From the NCBI RefSeq assembly GCF_963675165.1, contig NC_087386.1:3164169-3228168 (forward strand): a stretch of 64,000 nucleotides of DNA, read 5' to 3'. Of this stretch, positions 32,701-43,849 are shown one piece after another (the stretch's first letter is position 1; every line of letters starts with the position of its first letter). The stretch comes from Halichondria panicea (Eukaryota > Porifera > Demospongiae > Suberitida > Halichondriidae). Under the pieces are notes generated by a model. It did no database searches, was not told the DNA's origin, and saw only the letters and a program-made list of their open reading frames with translations. Made by a program: the position numbers and the translations under genes.

Positions 32701-35700
32701 TCCACCCTCTTAGTTTTTCTGCATTGCAGTACTGAGTGTGGAGCTGAGTGTTAGGGGTTGGGCTGCAACCCCAGCAACCCCACCCCTAGATCTGCCCCTG
32801 TAATCGCATTAAAGTTTGTGGTGTACTGTAAGACAACCTCAATTTAAAGCGACCCTCCAAATATGTGACACCCTAGAGCTCAGGAAATTTTCTTACCTAT
32901 AAAAGTAACGACAGCTTCAATGACAATAATTTTTTAATGCCGCGTCCTAAATAGAGGTAAAGGAGAGCCACACCCTATCCTCGATTATAGCCCACTGGAA
33001 ACATGTTTTTATGCATCCTGAAACCGAGGCAAGCAGACTACTGTAGGTGGAGTTACTGTAAGAGACCTCTAATTAAGATGACACTTATTAATAATTACGA
33101 AGCCAGAGGTTGCTTCTTTGGGTGGTTGAAACATTATGTTGAATACCTATAGTGTTGCATATTTAGAGGGTCGCATCTTAACTAGAGGTAGCTCTACTCA
33201 GTCTACTTGCCTCGATTCTTAGCTGCTTAAAAACGTGTATTTTCCAATGGGCTATATAGAATCGAGGCTAGGGTGTGACATTAAAAAAAATTGTCAACGC
33301 AGCTGTGGCTACTTTTATAGGTAAGAAATTGCCTAAGCTCGAGGGTGTCGCATATTTGGAGGATCGCCGTAATTAGAGATCTTACGATACCTCCAATTAC
33401 ATGCGACGCGACACCAGGACTTCAACATAATTGTTCAACCTAAAAAAATGACCTCTGGAATCGAAAAGTGTTACCTTAAATTGAGGTCTTACGGTAATCA
33501 TTTCTACACTACAGTACTTGTGTATACAAGATATACGTGACACATCCAATCTTGTTATTTGCTCTTAGCTTGCTAACTACTTCTGTGCTGGATTTACTGA
33601 GGCGGATAAATATTCCCACTATGCCCTCAATGTGCCCTTCTACACTCACTTCACCTCCCCCATCAGGCGATATGCTGACATCATTGTCCATCGTCAGCTG
33701 GCTGCTACTCTTGGTACCAAATGCATGAATGTCAATAAGTATTTCTTCTTCATTATTGCTAATAAACCTTTTAGAATCAAAGATACTATATACTTGCACT
33801 CACTTAGTGTCTCCATATTGTTGTATTGAATCCTTGTGTAATTATTCTGTTTAGGCGAGGGCCCTCCATATCATCGGAGCTGTGACGACGTCCAGGAACA
33901 AGCCATGACCTGTAACAAAAAGAAAAAATCTGCCAAACAAGTTGAGGTACGTAATTTTGTTCTAGAGTGCAGTGCTACCAATAACATCAAAAGTTGTACT
34001 ATATTCATACCTGTACAATTTCTATAATGTGATCACCGTGCATGCAGTCTTCTATAAATACATCTGCTCATTTCCCTGTAGGAGCTCAGTTCAGAGCTGT
34101 TCCTCTCAATCATGATAAAGGCGAGTTGGGTCTTGCTTGTCCTTGAGTGAATCAATTCAGTGCTTCACTCACATAATTAATTTTGTCATACTATCTAGGA
34201 GTGTGGTCCATTTGAGACAAAAGGAATGGTGACGGCAATACTTGACAAGTCATTTGATGTGTATATCAGGGACTTTGGAGTTGTAAAGCGAGTATACTGT
34301 GAGGTATGTGTACATTGTGTAGTTTGGTTTTTCTCGAACCCTTCGTCCTAATGTGAATTCACCCTTGACGCTAATATCTCCCTAAAACCCCCACTTGTAA
34401 TGGTGTTCTTATATATAATGGTATGAGCCACTCTGGACGAGGTGTTTTTAGTAACCCCTTTTGCATTCTTTGAGGCTATGTTTCCATATACATGTAGCCT
34501 TCTGCTGCTAGCTTAATGTACACTGGACTACTGCACTGGGTAGAACTAGGTATAGCAGATAAATAAAATGGAATAAATAAAGCAAAAAAGCGATAATAAC
34601 AATTATTCATTAACAAGAAAAGATGTCTGTACCTTCTGGAAATTCATGGAAACTTGTGCGCATGCCTGTATTAGCCATGTGCCTGTATTAGCCATGTGCC
34701 TGTATTAGCCATGTGCCTGTATTAGCCATGCACGTGCATGTACATGTGTGTTAATGTTCGTTTGTGGCAATGTTTGTTATGCCCCGTAAATTGAATTATG
34801 TGTCCATCCCTTTTATGATCGATCAAATTCATGTGTTTGCCGTACATTATTGCATGCATAACTTGCTGGTTATAATTATAATCACAATTGCATCGATGTG
34901 CACCTGTGGTGTTTTCTAGTGATTCAGAAATACAGTTGGCATTCGATGGGTGTAGGTCTATGATAGACTGCAATCATGAAGTTTTCATCTGCATGTACAT
35001 GCACTCGACAGGCATTAGCTTGTAGCTTGTACAGCTAAAAGACCCTACAATAGTGTTATTGTTTAGTTTTTTTTTTGAGGAATGTGAACAAATTTATTCA
35101 TTGCCATGCACTTAGAAATTGCCGCTAAAGAAGTTCACCTTCTCTAGTCGTGGGAAGGAGCATAGTTCTCAGCTCGTTCTTGAATGGCAGGATTCTGAGC
35201 ACACTTGCACGGAGGTCAGTTGGTACTCGAGACAGAAGTGTAGTGTATATACATAAATTATATAGTTATCATGTGCAGTTTACTAATAATATTTTGTTAG
35301 AACCATCAACAATGTAATAAGCTAAGGATGGAATCTTTGTAATGATTTAGTACTTACATGTATGTCTTAAAAGTTCATTGATGAGACCCATTGTGGCTCA
35401 TAAACTGGCAACTGGTGACTTTATTGGTTTACTTAATTTTCATTCAGGTTCTCAAGGTATTCACTGTGGTGAAAACTTCTGTTCAGAGTGGAAAATCATC
35501 CTTACAATATGAGGTACTTACTCAGTGTATTATATACATCCAACTCGTAAATCAAACCGTTAGTGGCATGCATATACACACTAACAGCGTACCGTAGAAA
35601 CTGGATTATTAGCGCTTACTCGATTATAAGCGTATCTTTATTTTAAGAACATGCTCAACTGAAAGTTGTTTGTACTCGAATTGAAGCGCTTTTCCAATCA

Positions 35701-36229
35701 TGCGAAGGATTATTAGTGAACATTTATATTTAATTTCGTTTATCTATGACCTAGCTAGCTAGCTTGTACAGTGCATGGTAGGCTGGTGATATCTATCTCT
35801 CTGGGCATGCTGTTACCTTGTCTGATCATGCTGAGAGAATGTGGATTTGGTCCTATTATACTATGCTAGTGATTCATTTATTTATCAAGAGTAGCTCTAG
35901 GACCAAATCCAACTCACCTGTGCGCATCGATAGCCATTTCAGCAAAAGGAATACGTTGCGTTCATTTCAGAATTCCTTGACCTTTGACTTTGTACAGACT
36001 GACCCAAAATAGGCAGTTCTTTGTTTAACCGATTGCGTTGTGTGTCTCCTACCGCACGCGGGCATTAGGAATAACCGCGAGTGCGGCAAACAAAGCTTCC
36101 GCGCGCGGTTAATTATGGTGGTAGGCAGAGGTGGGTGACCCTTCTCGGCCACCATAGTGTTAATGATATCAGGCATCATAATTATTATTATTCATTCTAC
36201 AGGTGATGATATATCCTATAGTGACCTGA
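26701..36229 (+). CDS. DIS3L2: DIS3-like 3'-5' exoribonuclease 2
   Basis: 29 coding exons, 797 residues, every junction in phase: 26701-26763, 26820-26885, 27424-27477, 27606-27707, 27773-28015, 28285-28350, 28458-28536, 28598-28685, 28892-29036, 29155-29223, 29275-29314, 29669-29781, 30238-30297, 30361-30408, 30469-30537, 30740-30788, 30898-30947, 31126-31182, 31306-31385, 31524-31647, 31802-31861, 31960-32055, 33569-33713, 33855-33946, 34082-34120, 34199-34303, 35116-35214, 35448-35513, 36203-36229. RNase II/RNB family; degrades uridylated RNAs such as pre-let-7 in the cytoplasm without the exosome. Two cold-shock domains lead to the RNB core with catalytic aspartates in [75 protein letters not shown], then an S1 region. 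No PIN domain, which separates it from DIS3 and DIS3L. An AG directly before the ATG suggests a leader intron. Intron 25 uses a GC donor. Confidence 0.96.
29925..30139. mobile_element. MITE, CGCGAAATTTTCGAGG subfamily
   Basis: Ends TACTGTAGAGCGCGAAATT and AATTTCGCGCTATACGGTA, TA borders, 215 bp, in DIS3L2 intron 12. Same terminal bases as the TACCGTATAG family but a different inner sequence; sister copy at 50540-50727. Confidence 0.85.
32824..33496. mobile_element. 673-bp fold-back element in DIS3L2 intron 22
   Basis: Ends TACTGTAAGACAACCTCAAT and AAATTGAGGTCTTACGGTA; further in, CCTCCAAATATGTGACACCC mirrors the block ending at 33366, and TTACCTATAAAAGTA mirrors TACTTTTATAGGTAA. It accounts for the 1.5 kb length of this intron. 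Confidence 0.8.
34121..34198 (+). other. GC-AG intron in DIS3L2
   Basis: Exon ends AAG and the intron starts GCGAGT, ending CTATCTAG. No GT nearby would keep the conserved peptide MIK-ECGPFE in frame. Confidence 0.85.
34664..34731. repeat. 17-bp tandem repeat, four copies, in DIS3L2 intron 26
   Basis: Four consecutive copies of CCTGTATTAGCCATGTG, the last differing at its end. Confidence 0.9.
35590..35830. mobile_element. Truncated copy of the CCGTAGAAACTGG element
   Basis: Left end TACCGTAGAAACTGGATTAT and an inner segment (ATGCTGTTACCTTGTCTGAT) match the reverse strand of the full element at 46548-47143. No right end seen. In DIS3L2 intron 28. Confidence 0.7.
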
Positions 36230-36265
36230 TCAAGTAACCAATGTGAGTGGGATAGTGTCGATCAT

Positions 36266-36271
36266 AATAAA
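36266..36271 (+). terminator. Likely polyadenylation signal of DIS3L2
   Basis: AATAAA 37 bases after the stop codon. Confidence 0.6.
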
Positions 36272-36639
36272 TATTGACTTTGTCATTTGTATTAAATTTT
36301 TATGTGTTAAAATTTATCATGTATATATTTGTTTGCACAACTAGTACTGCTGTTCTTTAATCATTTAAGTTGGCTTATGGAAGCTGTAAATATTGTTGTA
36401 TTGAACATTCTAAGCATAATGATGCATGGCCGTTAAGCAGGTACCGTAACACCAGAACATTTTGCGAGTGAAAACCCTTTGCAAATGAGCCAAATCAGCA
36501 AACAAATTACATTTTGCGGTCTAATTTTTATGTTCTTGCAAGGAATGTGATGTCATACAGGTATACCGTAGCCACGGGAGCCGAGGTAGATGTGTACAAT
36601 TAAGCTATGCCCATGTGTGTGTGTGTGTTCTAGCTATAA

Positions 36640-38190
36640 CTGCAATGCTTGCAATGTGAATACAATACAACCGCATTTTTATTGACTCACTTCACTGACG
36701 CCATACACTATATACCCTTCTCGTGTCAGATACGAATGCCACGCATGTCAGCTAGGGCAATGATTATATTATCCTGTACTAGTGAATAAAACAGCTATCA
36801 AACTAAACTATAATATAATGACTATATTTAAACCCTACCAATCATGGGATGCCGTTTGGAGCCTTGGGCATATCACCTAACAACTGACATACTGACTGCA
36901 ATAATAATTATAGACATTAATTTTTTTCACAAAATCGACATGTATACTGTGTATACATTTGATGTACCTAGAATCTTTTGCAAGGATTTATGCGAATTTT
37001 GCAAGTGTTGATCACTTCTCAAAAATAAAATAGTACACACAATCTTTGCCAGAACACAATAGTTTGTTAGATCGCAAAGGGTAAATTTTCTGCTGATTTG
37101 GCTCGATCATTCGAAGGTTTTCTACCCGCAAAATAGTAATATGGTAATAGATATCGAATGTTTGTCATAGATCGATGTATGCATGCTAAAATGAATGTCG
37201 ATGTAGAGATCTGTAATAGTTCTACTGTACATTACTAGTACTAGTACTAATTGTACATATCCATGTCGTTGAGACATAATTATAGTGATGTAGTCCTGCT
37301 TATCTGCATCTCTTTGCTGCTTTGTTATAGTGTTAGCTTTTCCAATCACACTCTCTGCTGCTTCCCTTCCAGCGTAATATGTATCGTGAAGGTAGCAGAT
37401 TTTGTGGAGACGACTTCTCATAATTTTTTATGTGAGGCTATTAGTAGTGCAAGAAATGCATCGTCAAATTAATGTCCCCCAAATTTAGTGCCGACAAGCC
37501 AATATCACTGTATTGTACTCTCATTGCAAGCGTTGCAATTGTGTAACAGCAATAGAATACACACGTGCACACGTACAATGGGCAGCTTTACAGTCTCCCG
37601 CGGTTACACCCCGAGACATAATTATTTGTTATTCATAATTATGCTGATTGGACTCACTTCACAGACGCCATGCACTATACGCTCCTCATGCTTCCAGTGC
37701 ATGCTAGGGCAATGATTGGACTGGAAGCCCAATGAATAAACTATCAGAACTAAGATGACTATATTTAAACCCTACCAATCATGGGATACCATTTGGAGCC
37801 TTGGGCATGTAGAATTTTCACCTAACAACTGACATACTGACTGCAACATAATTTGTTCACAAACTCGACATGTACATACTAAAGTTTTCAAAGTTTGTCA
37901 CAGATCGATGCATGCATGCTAAATGTCAATGTAGAAATCTGTAATAGTTCTACTATACATGACTAATACTTGTATATATCGTTGAGACTTAATTAGTGAT
38001 GCAGTCCTAATAATAGTTCGCTATAATTATCTAGACATCACTAGTTATAGTAGAAAGCACAGAGTACTCCAAGCAATACGATAAGAATGCTTATCTCCAT
38101 TTTTGCTGCTTTGTTAGTTCTTTCGATTACACTCTCTGCTGCTTCCCTTCCAGCGTAATATGCACCGGTAAGGTAACCAGAGAAATTAGA
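36640..38190. repeat. Tandem duplication of an amine-oxidase 3' end and its flank
   Basis: About 36640-37415 and 37620-38190 are diverged direct copies, roughly 0.95 kb apart. Shared landmarks: ACTATATTTAAACCCTACCA, GGAGCCTTGGGCAT, CACCTAACAACTGACATACT and the oxidase C-terminal codons around CTGCTGCTTCCCTTCCAGCG. The left copy carries only the last codons of the gene. Confidence 0.85.
37300..37410 (-). pseudogene. 3' remnant of a third amine oxidase copy
   Basis: Reads YYAGREAAESVIGKAN on the minus strand, the C-terminal motif of the oxidase at 38041-39555 (YYAGREAAESVIERTN). Upstream reading frame is absent; it belongs to the tandem duplication. Confidence 0.85.
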
Positions 38191-39555
38191 GGACGTTGCA
38201 GATCCACTGAAGTAAAGGTTTTTCACTGGAGCCGCTAGGAGTTCATGATCTCCAGGTCTAATATCGGTCGAGTAGTAAATGTAGGAGCCCCTGAAGAGGG
38301 GATCGTTTAGCCAGTCAGTTACATAAGACTCGTTAATTGTTATATTGCTGGTTGGGTAGAGAGTATTGAGAATATTTTTAACCTCGACAATTGTGACTGC
38401 TTTATCTTGACGAAGTACTCTGTCAGCCTCAGCTCCTGTGATTTGTACAACCAATATGTTGGGTTGCTCTGGGTAATAGAAGTGGTAATTTAGGAAAATT
38501 GGGTAGTAAGCTCTTCTGCTGCTAGCAATGTAGCCTATCTGCTCTGTTGGATCCCAAAAAGCTTCTGTGAATCGCATGATAAGATGAACGTAGTGACTCA
38601 TTTTGAATCGTTAAATCACCTCTTTCTTTGGTGTTAGTAGCTCTGGAATGAACTGAATTGATTCCTGCTGAAGCACCCCCACACTCACAGTTGATATGGC
38701 ATACTTGGCACAATAGTTTGTCACTCCATTCAAATTTGCAGTCACACAAACACAGTCACCACGGCTTGTATCGACTGCTGTTACTTCAGCATTGAAAACT
38801 ACTCGAGTTTGATTGCTCATCAATTTAGCGTCATTAGCCATGCCTTCAATAATGCTTTCATAACCATTTGGATCAGTCACAAAATAATCGCTTCCTGTAC
38901 GATCAGCACCAGAGACAAAGGCTGTGTAAGTCGGATTATTTTCATGTAAGCAAAGAGATAAGTTTTCTGGTTCTTCTCCTGCATAATAATCGCTGTTGAA
39001 CCACTCAATCCAATCATCAATGTCGCTTTCAGGTGTCCATCCGCCCTGGCTCAGTCCACTGCGAAAATTAACATTGGCACAACCTCCAGATTCACTAAGC
39101 TGCTTTGCAATTATATCTGTTACATTTAAAGCTGCATAAAATTCCTGATTGCGAAATTGTGCTTCGTCTGGTTGATTGCCTAGTGAGTCATAGTTTGTCA
39201 GGGAGTCATAATCAAGGTACAAACCTCGCAAATCACTGTACCTGTGTGCTATTTTCCAGAGAGGATTTAAATCAGGCTGAGTTTTATCAACTCCTTGAAT
39301 CCAAGCACACCCCTTTGAAATTGTCACTCCACCCATTTCAACACTACATACTCTTCCACCAATTTTTTCGCTGCCTTCCAAGATGAGTATATTGTTTATG
39401 CCACCTTCTTGCAGTCGCTCTGCAGCAGAAATCCCAGCCATTCCTGCACCAATGATAATCACATCTGCATTCAGATCAGAATCGGAGGGACAGGCCTGGC
39501 TGGAGCTCAGCCTCATTAAAACAAACAAGCCAAGCAATTTTAGAAGATAGCTCAT
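38041..39555 (-). pseudogene. FAD-dependent amine (polyamine) oxidase, in-frame stop
   Basis: Single exon, 504 codons before the final stop, interrupted by one in-frame TAA at 38611-38613. Start at ATG 39555 gives a signal peptide (LLKLLGLFVLMRLSSSQA); the longer open frame starts at a TTG. FAD-binding dinucleotide motif DVIIIGAGMAGISAAERL and ILEGSEKIGGRV mark the flavin amine oxidase family (polyamine or spermine oxidase-like); TVSVGVLQ is the conserved strand near the flavin, and YFSGSATSSNFSGYLTGAYY the C-terminal FAD contact. A hydrophobic C-tail (MEISILIVLLGVLCAFYYN) could be a GPI or membrane anchor. The stop lies between KKEVI and RFKMSHY, where the family is continuous. A paralogue is at 42347-43849. 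Either a pseudogene with one late lesion, an assembly error, or readthrough; the first seems likeliest. Confidence 0.88.
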
Positions 39556-39893
39556 GTTTGCCTGCTCTAGATTCAAGGTATAATAACTATAGAATGAGCA
39601 TAATAGCTAGGAGCACATGATATATAGCCCAGGGAGGTTGTAATCATTAATTTTAGTATTCATTGGATGAGGGCCAGACACTCGGTCGTTGTAAAAACTT
39701 CAGCCCATGCCACTTAATAATACCCACCAGAAAATTCTACCCGATACTTCAAAAAGGACACTGAATTAGAAGTTACAGAATTAGACCCCCCAAAAAATCA
39801 AAACCATGCACACACAAAAACATACCCTCGAGAAGATCATTGAGATCTATACCTGTGCACAAAATCATACCCTCCAAACGTCACACCCCCCCC

Positions 39894-40185
39894 TAGTCTT
39901 GCAAGCCACGCCCCTTCACTGAAAGAAGGGTCTGGAGTAGCCTCGAGACCAGGCCGATTAATTTTAATCGGCGTGGTCTCGAGGCTAGGTCTGGAGTTGT
40001 TCCTGTGGAATTTAATTTAGATTAGCTATCAGCATGCCAATATGTGGGTGTGATTGTGTGTGTGGTTTTAAGATATGAGTGGGTGGACAATGACGTTTCA
40101 GAAATCTGCAATCTGATTGGTAGCACCAACACTGGCACAGATAACAACTCCTTCTTTCTGTGAAGGGGCATGGCTTGCAAGACTA
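39894..40185. mobile_element. 292-bp TIR element, relative of E2
   Basis: Begins TAGTCTTGCAAGCCACGCCC and ends GGCATGGCTTGCAAGACTA; inverted ends of about 35 bp including TTCACTGAAAGAAGG. The terminal TAG.CT.GCAAGCCAC matches E2 at 23476. No matching target duplication is left. Interrupted by the 50-bp palindrome at 39938. Confidence 0.82.
39938..39987. mobile_element. 50-bp palindromic mini-element with 9-bp target duplication
   Basis: TAGCCTCGAGACCAGGCC at left, GGCGTGGTCTCGAGGCTA at right, centre GATTAATTTTAATC. Flanked by GGTCTGGAG at 39929-39937 and 39988-39996. Same family as 17323-17380 and as the ends of E1. Confidence 0.9.
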
Positions 40186-40967
40186 GGGGGTAGCAGGGTT
40201 TAATCTAGGGGGGGGGCTGGGGTGAACCTTCCCCCCCAAAATGCTCATCTTCCCCCCAAAATGTTCATATAATAATGACATCATCACATGAGTACTGTCT
40301 ATGATGTGGAATATGTAACTAGATCTACTATGATGCACTAGCATGTAATAGGGGGTGTGGTCAACAAATGTGGGAGTGGCCAAACATTTTGCGGCATGCG
40401 TAAACCTTCCCCCCAAAACTTTTAATCCTAGATGAAACCCTGAGTGGTAAACGTTTTGGAGGTTATGATTTTGGTATTGTTTCTGATATGATTTTCTGGG
40501 GGGTCTGTTTTCGTGTGTGCGCAGGTATGATTTCCTCGAGGGTAATGATTTTTGTGCATGGGTGTATTTTCTCTGTTTAACTTTTGGGTATGATTTTCTG
40601 GAGTATACTTTTGTGGGGGACTGATTCTGCAAATTCAGCAAATTCAGTGTCCTTTTTACAGTGTCAGCATATTTAGGGTAGCATTTTCTGGTGGGTATTA
40701 TTGTCACTGATTATATTCCATAGGCTAAGGGCAAGCCAACTTAATTACATGCTTCACGGATGCAAGCAGGTATCTTTTTGTGAAAATAAAAACTACCCAC
40801 TCCATAGTCTTATAAGGCTTATTTGTTACCACAACTTACAAGTGTGGTTTGGGAAGCCTAACATTCTTTTTTTTACTGGCATGCCTGGTCCATAAATAGT
40901 TTGTGAAAATGTGGCTTGGCCTAAATTTGGGCATAGATTTTAACTCTTGGGGGTATATAGGGTTGGT

Positions 40968-41487
40968 AGATTATGCTAGCATAATTTTGAGCATAATAGG
41001 TAGGCAGTTTTAAGGACATTTTTAGCTGCAGTTTCAGTAAAAAAATTTGCCGCGGCCGTTAAAACGTGCGGTCGTCAAGGTAGTAATTGCACGTCGTGAT
41101 TGCACGTCGTTAATGACAACGTGCAATTACTGATACGCGATTAATCACTGTACGAATCACAGTGAATAATAGACAACATGCAATTATGAGAATAATAGGC
41201 AGAATACAGGTCAGTACGAGTTATAGTATTAAGAAGTACTGGTGGTGAATTATCTCCTTGCAATTCTATTATAGTGTTAATATAGATAGAGTCACGTGGC
41301 AATTAATTATAGTTTTATGTTACTTGTGTGGATGGCATGGGGACTATGTTGTGCTTTGGAGGAATAATATGGGAATAATAGCCGATTTGAAAAGAATAAT
41401 TGAAAAGAATAATAGGCAATTTAATAGGCTGTTTACTTGAGCATACATAAGGTAATAATATACTTGAGCATAATCTACCAACCTCTA
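40968..41487. mobile_element. TIR element with GGTTGGTAGATTATGC ends
   Basis: Inverted ends about 20 bp, inner GCATAATAGG/AATAATAGGC blocks, inner GCACGTCGT motifs shared with 44600-45030. A diverged partial copy lies near 16515. Confidence 0.65.
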
Positions 41488-41699
41488 ATTGGGGGTGTTC
41501 ATGTTGTAACACTCTATACTCAGTATACCAAGTGGCTGATATCAGGGTGAGTTTTGTGCAGTAAACATTTAGCTAGTAATCCGTGCCAAATCAAATGGCC
41601 GGTAAATATTGAGGTGGCCGTACTTCAGAGAGCCGGAATAACGAGAGTCTACTGTAATTCATCACGAACACAGTTTAAATAAGCAAATAAATTATTATG

Positions 41700-42140
41700 T
41701 ACATGGTTCACTTATTAAATGAAAGCACCGCGGGTGCTGATGCCTCAGTGGAGATGATGCCAAAGCTACATAACACAAAGCTACTATAACACAGTGACAC
41801 ATTATAATTATCATGATGAACATTTTTAATTTTGCTGCCAAATAAAAGAGTGGGTAATGCATATGATCGACCATGATTGTTGCGAACTACTAAGTGGAGT
41901 AGCAACACTTGGTGAACAAGTTTTGCTACGCACTCTTCTGAAAAGGCTGCAATGGCATTCCAAGTAAGCAAAACTAGGCTAGAACGAAGCATTATTTTGC
42001 AAATCCACGGATTAAAATATGACTAGAAGCCTATAGAAACTCTTACTTGCACTTCATTGATCCTGGAGCAGCTGGCAGTCAACACACAAACACACTACCG
42101 TATACCTTGCTTGCGCATGCGCACCGAGGCATAAAAATTA
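41700..42140. repeat. Repeat D, copy 1
   Basis: About 440 bp matching 51195-51640: shared blocks AATGAAAGCAC, GGTGCTGATGCCTC, AAGTTTTGCTACGCACTCTT, GCATTATTTTGCAAAT and the end CTTGCGCATGCGC-CCGAGGCA. The start TGCCTC and end GAGGCA are inverted, so it may be a TIR element. Confidence 0.75.
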
Positions 42141-42346
42141 TTGTCATTTACAAGTCAGCGTGCATGTATATATAATTGTTATGTCTTGAATAGTATCTGC
42201 AAAAATTGTCTGATCTCTCCCGTTATTTGGCATCCTCTAGCATGCAATTTCTCGCATTGCAAATGTGTTTCTTCAGGGAATTTAATTTAAGACACAATTA
42301 TAATTATAACCAGTTTCTCAGTAGTTCATGCATGCATGTTATCAAC

Positions 42347-43849
42347 TCAAGTGAGCATGTCCCAAAGTATTCTAAGCAGGACAATGAATATGTTTGTGTG
42401 TTCATTTATTGCTTTGCTGGGTTTGAGTTGCCCAATCACCTTTGCCGCCGTTTCTCTACCAGCAAAGTATGCACCACCAGCGAAATTTACAGATGTAGCG
42501 CTGCCATTCAAGTACAGGTTTCCAATCGGGTCTCCTAAACGCTCAAAGTCACCAAATCTTAGATCACTTGAGTAGTCAATGAATGATCCTCTAAATACCG
42601 GATCAGATAACCAGTCCCCTATAGCTGAATTCACAACAGTGACGTTGGCAGTAGGGTACATCGTACTCAGAATTTGCTCAATTTCAGAAATAGTGACAGC
42701 TTTATCTTGAGTGAGAATTCTTCTTGCGTTTTCTCCTGTTACTATTGCCTCCAAAACCTTTGGATGTTCTTCGAAGGTCAGGTGGTGATCCAGAAAGACG
42801 GGATAGAGCCCTTTAATGTTGGAAATATAACCAACCTGCTGTGTTGAATCCCAGAATACTTCGCTAAACTCCATAACAATAATTATGAATGTAAATTGAC
42901 ATACCAAATCTTCCAATAACTTCTTGTTTCCATTCTGGTAGCTCGGGAATGAACTGAATTTCTTTAGCCTGAAGCACTCCCACGCTCACAGTTGGAATGG
43001 CGTATCTACCGCAGTACTGTTTGGCCTCTCCATTCAAATTTGCAGTCACACAAACACAATCATTACTGCTCCAATCAATTGTTGTAACTACAGCACCAAG
43101 GAGTAGTCTTGCTTCTTTTGTTTGTTTCACTTCACTTCATCAGCCATGCATTGAATAATCTTTTCGTACCCATTTGGATCAGTCACATAAAAATCAGTTG
43201 CTTCACTTCCAGGTGAAGTAAAATTCGTGTATGTTGGGTCGAGCAGAGACAAGCAGAGAGCCACATTATCTGGTGTTGTTCCTTGACTATAGTCGCTCTT
43301 GTACCACTCAATCCACTTATCAATGGGTGTTTCCGTGGTCCATCCGTTCACATTTAATCCATATCGCAGGGTAACACCGTCACACTCTCCAGATTTTTCT
43401 AGTCGAGTTACCAAATCATAAGATGATTTTAAAGCATTAACATAGTCATTCCAACGAAACAGTGATTCATTTGGTTGATTGCTTTGTGTGTCATAGTTCG
43501 TCAGAGAGTTATAATCAGGATAGAAACCTCGCAGACCACCGTACTTCTGTGCTAATTCCCAAAGAGGGTGTAGATCAGGATCAGCTGGGTCTATTCCTTG
43601 AATCCAACCAGGCCCAAGTGAAACGGTCACTCCGCCAATTTGAGTACTCTTCATTCTTCCACCAACTCTGTTGCTGCCTTCCAATATGATAATGTTGTTT
43701 ATGCCGTGCTCTTGTAGACGCTGTGCCGCAGAAATTCCTGCCATTCCTGCACCAATGATGATCACATCTGCATGTGCATCAGAGTGACAGCTTAGACTGG
43801 AGCTCAGCCTGATCAGCAGTGTAAAGAAGAGTAATTGAAGAGAAATCAT
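42347..43849 (-). pseudogene. FAD-dependent amine (polyamine) oxidase, two frameshifts
   Basis: Single-exon paralogue of 38041-39555, clearly alignable throughout. ATG at 43849, signal peptide (LLFFTLLIRLSSSLS), FAD motif DVIIIGAGMAGISAAQRL, VGGR, VTDPNGYEKII, TVSVGVLQ, LYLNGSATSVNFAGGAYFAG. Two lesions: near 43128 the bases GTGAA are doubled (GAAGTGAAGTGAAAC), and near 42880 there is a net four-base gain relative to the sister copy. Together they add nine bases, so the end is back in the starting frame, but the stretch between is read in the wrong frame. Not able to make a full oxidase as it stands. The lesion at 42880 falls within about ten codons of the stop in the sister copy. Confidence 0.88.

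Larger units (their letters stand above)
40190..42340. other. Intergenic region between the two oxidase copies
   Basis: No gene seen. Contains G/C-rich tracts near 40205, a 520-bp element with ends GGTTGGTAGATTATGC (40968) and GCATAATCTACCAACC (41487), GCACGTCGT-containing repeats near 41090, and repeat D at 41700-42140. Confidence 0.5.

Noticed and set aside
34664-34731. Possible CRISPR-like array
   Set aside because: Units are directly adjacent with no spacers and lie in an intron of an animal gene; an ordinary minisatellite.
38041-38601. Separate 186-residue gene in the oxidase region
   Set aside because: It is in frame with the upstream oxidase and supplies its C-terminal third; the ATG is an internal Met after the in-frame stop.
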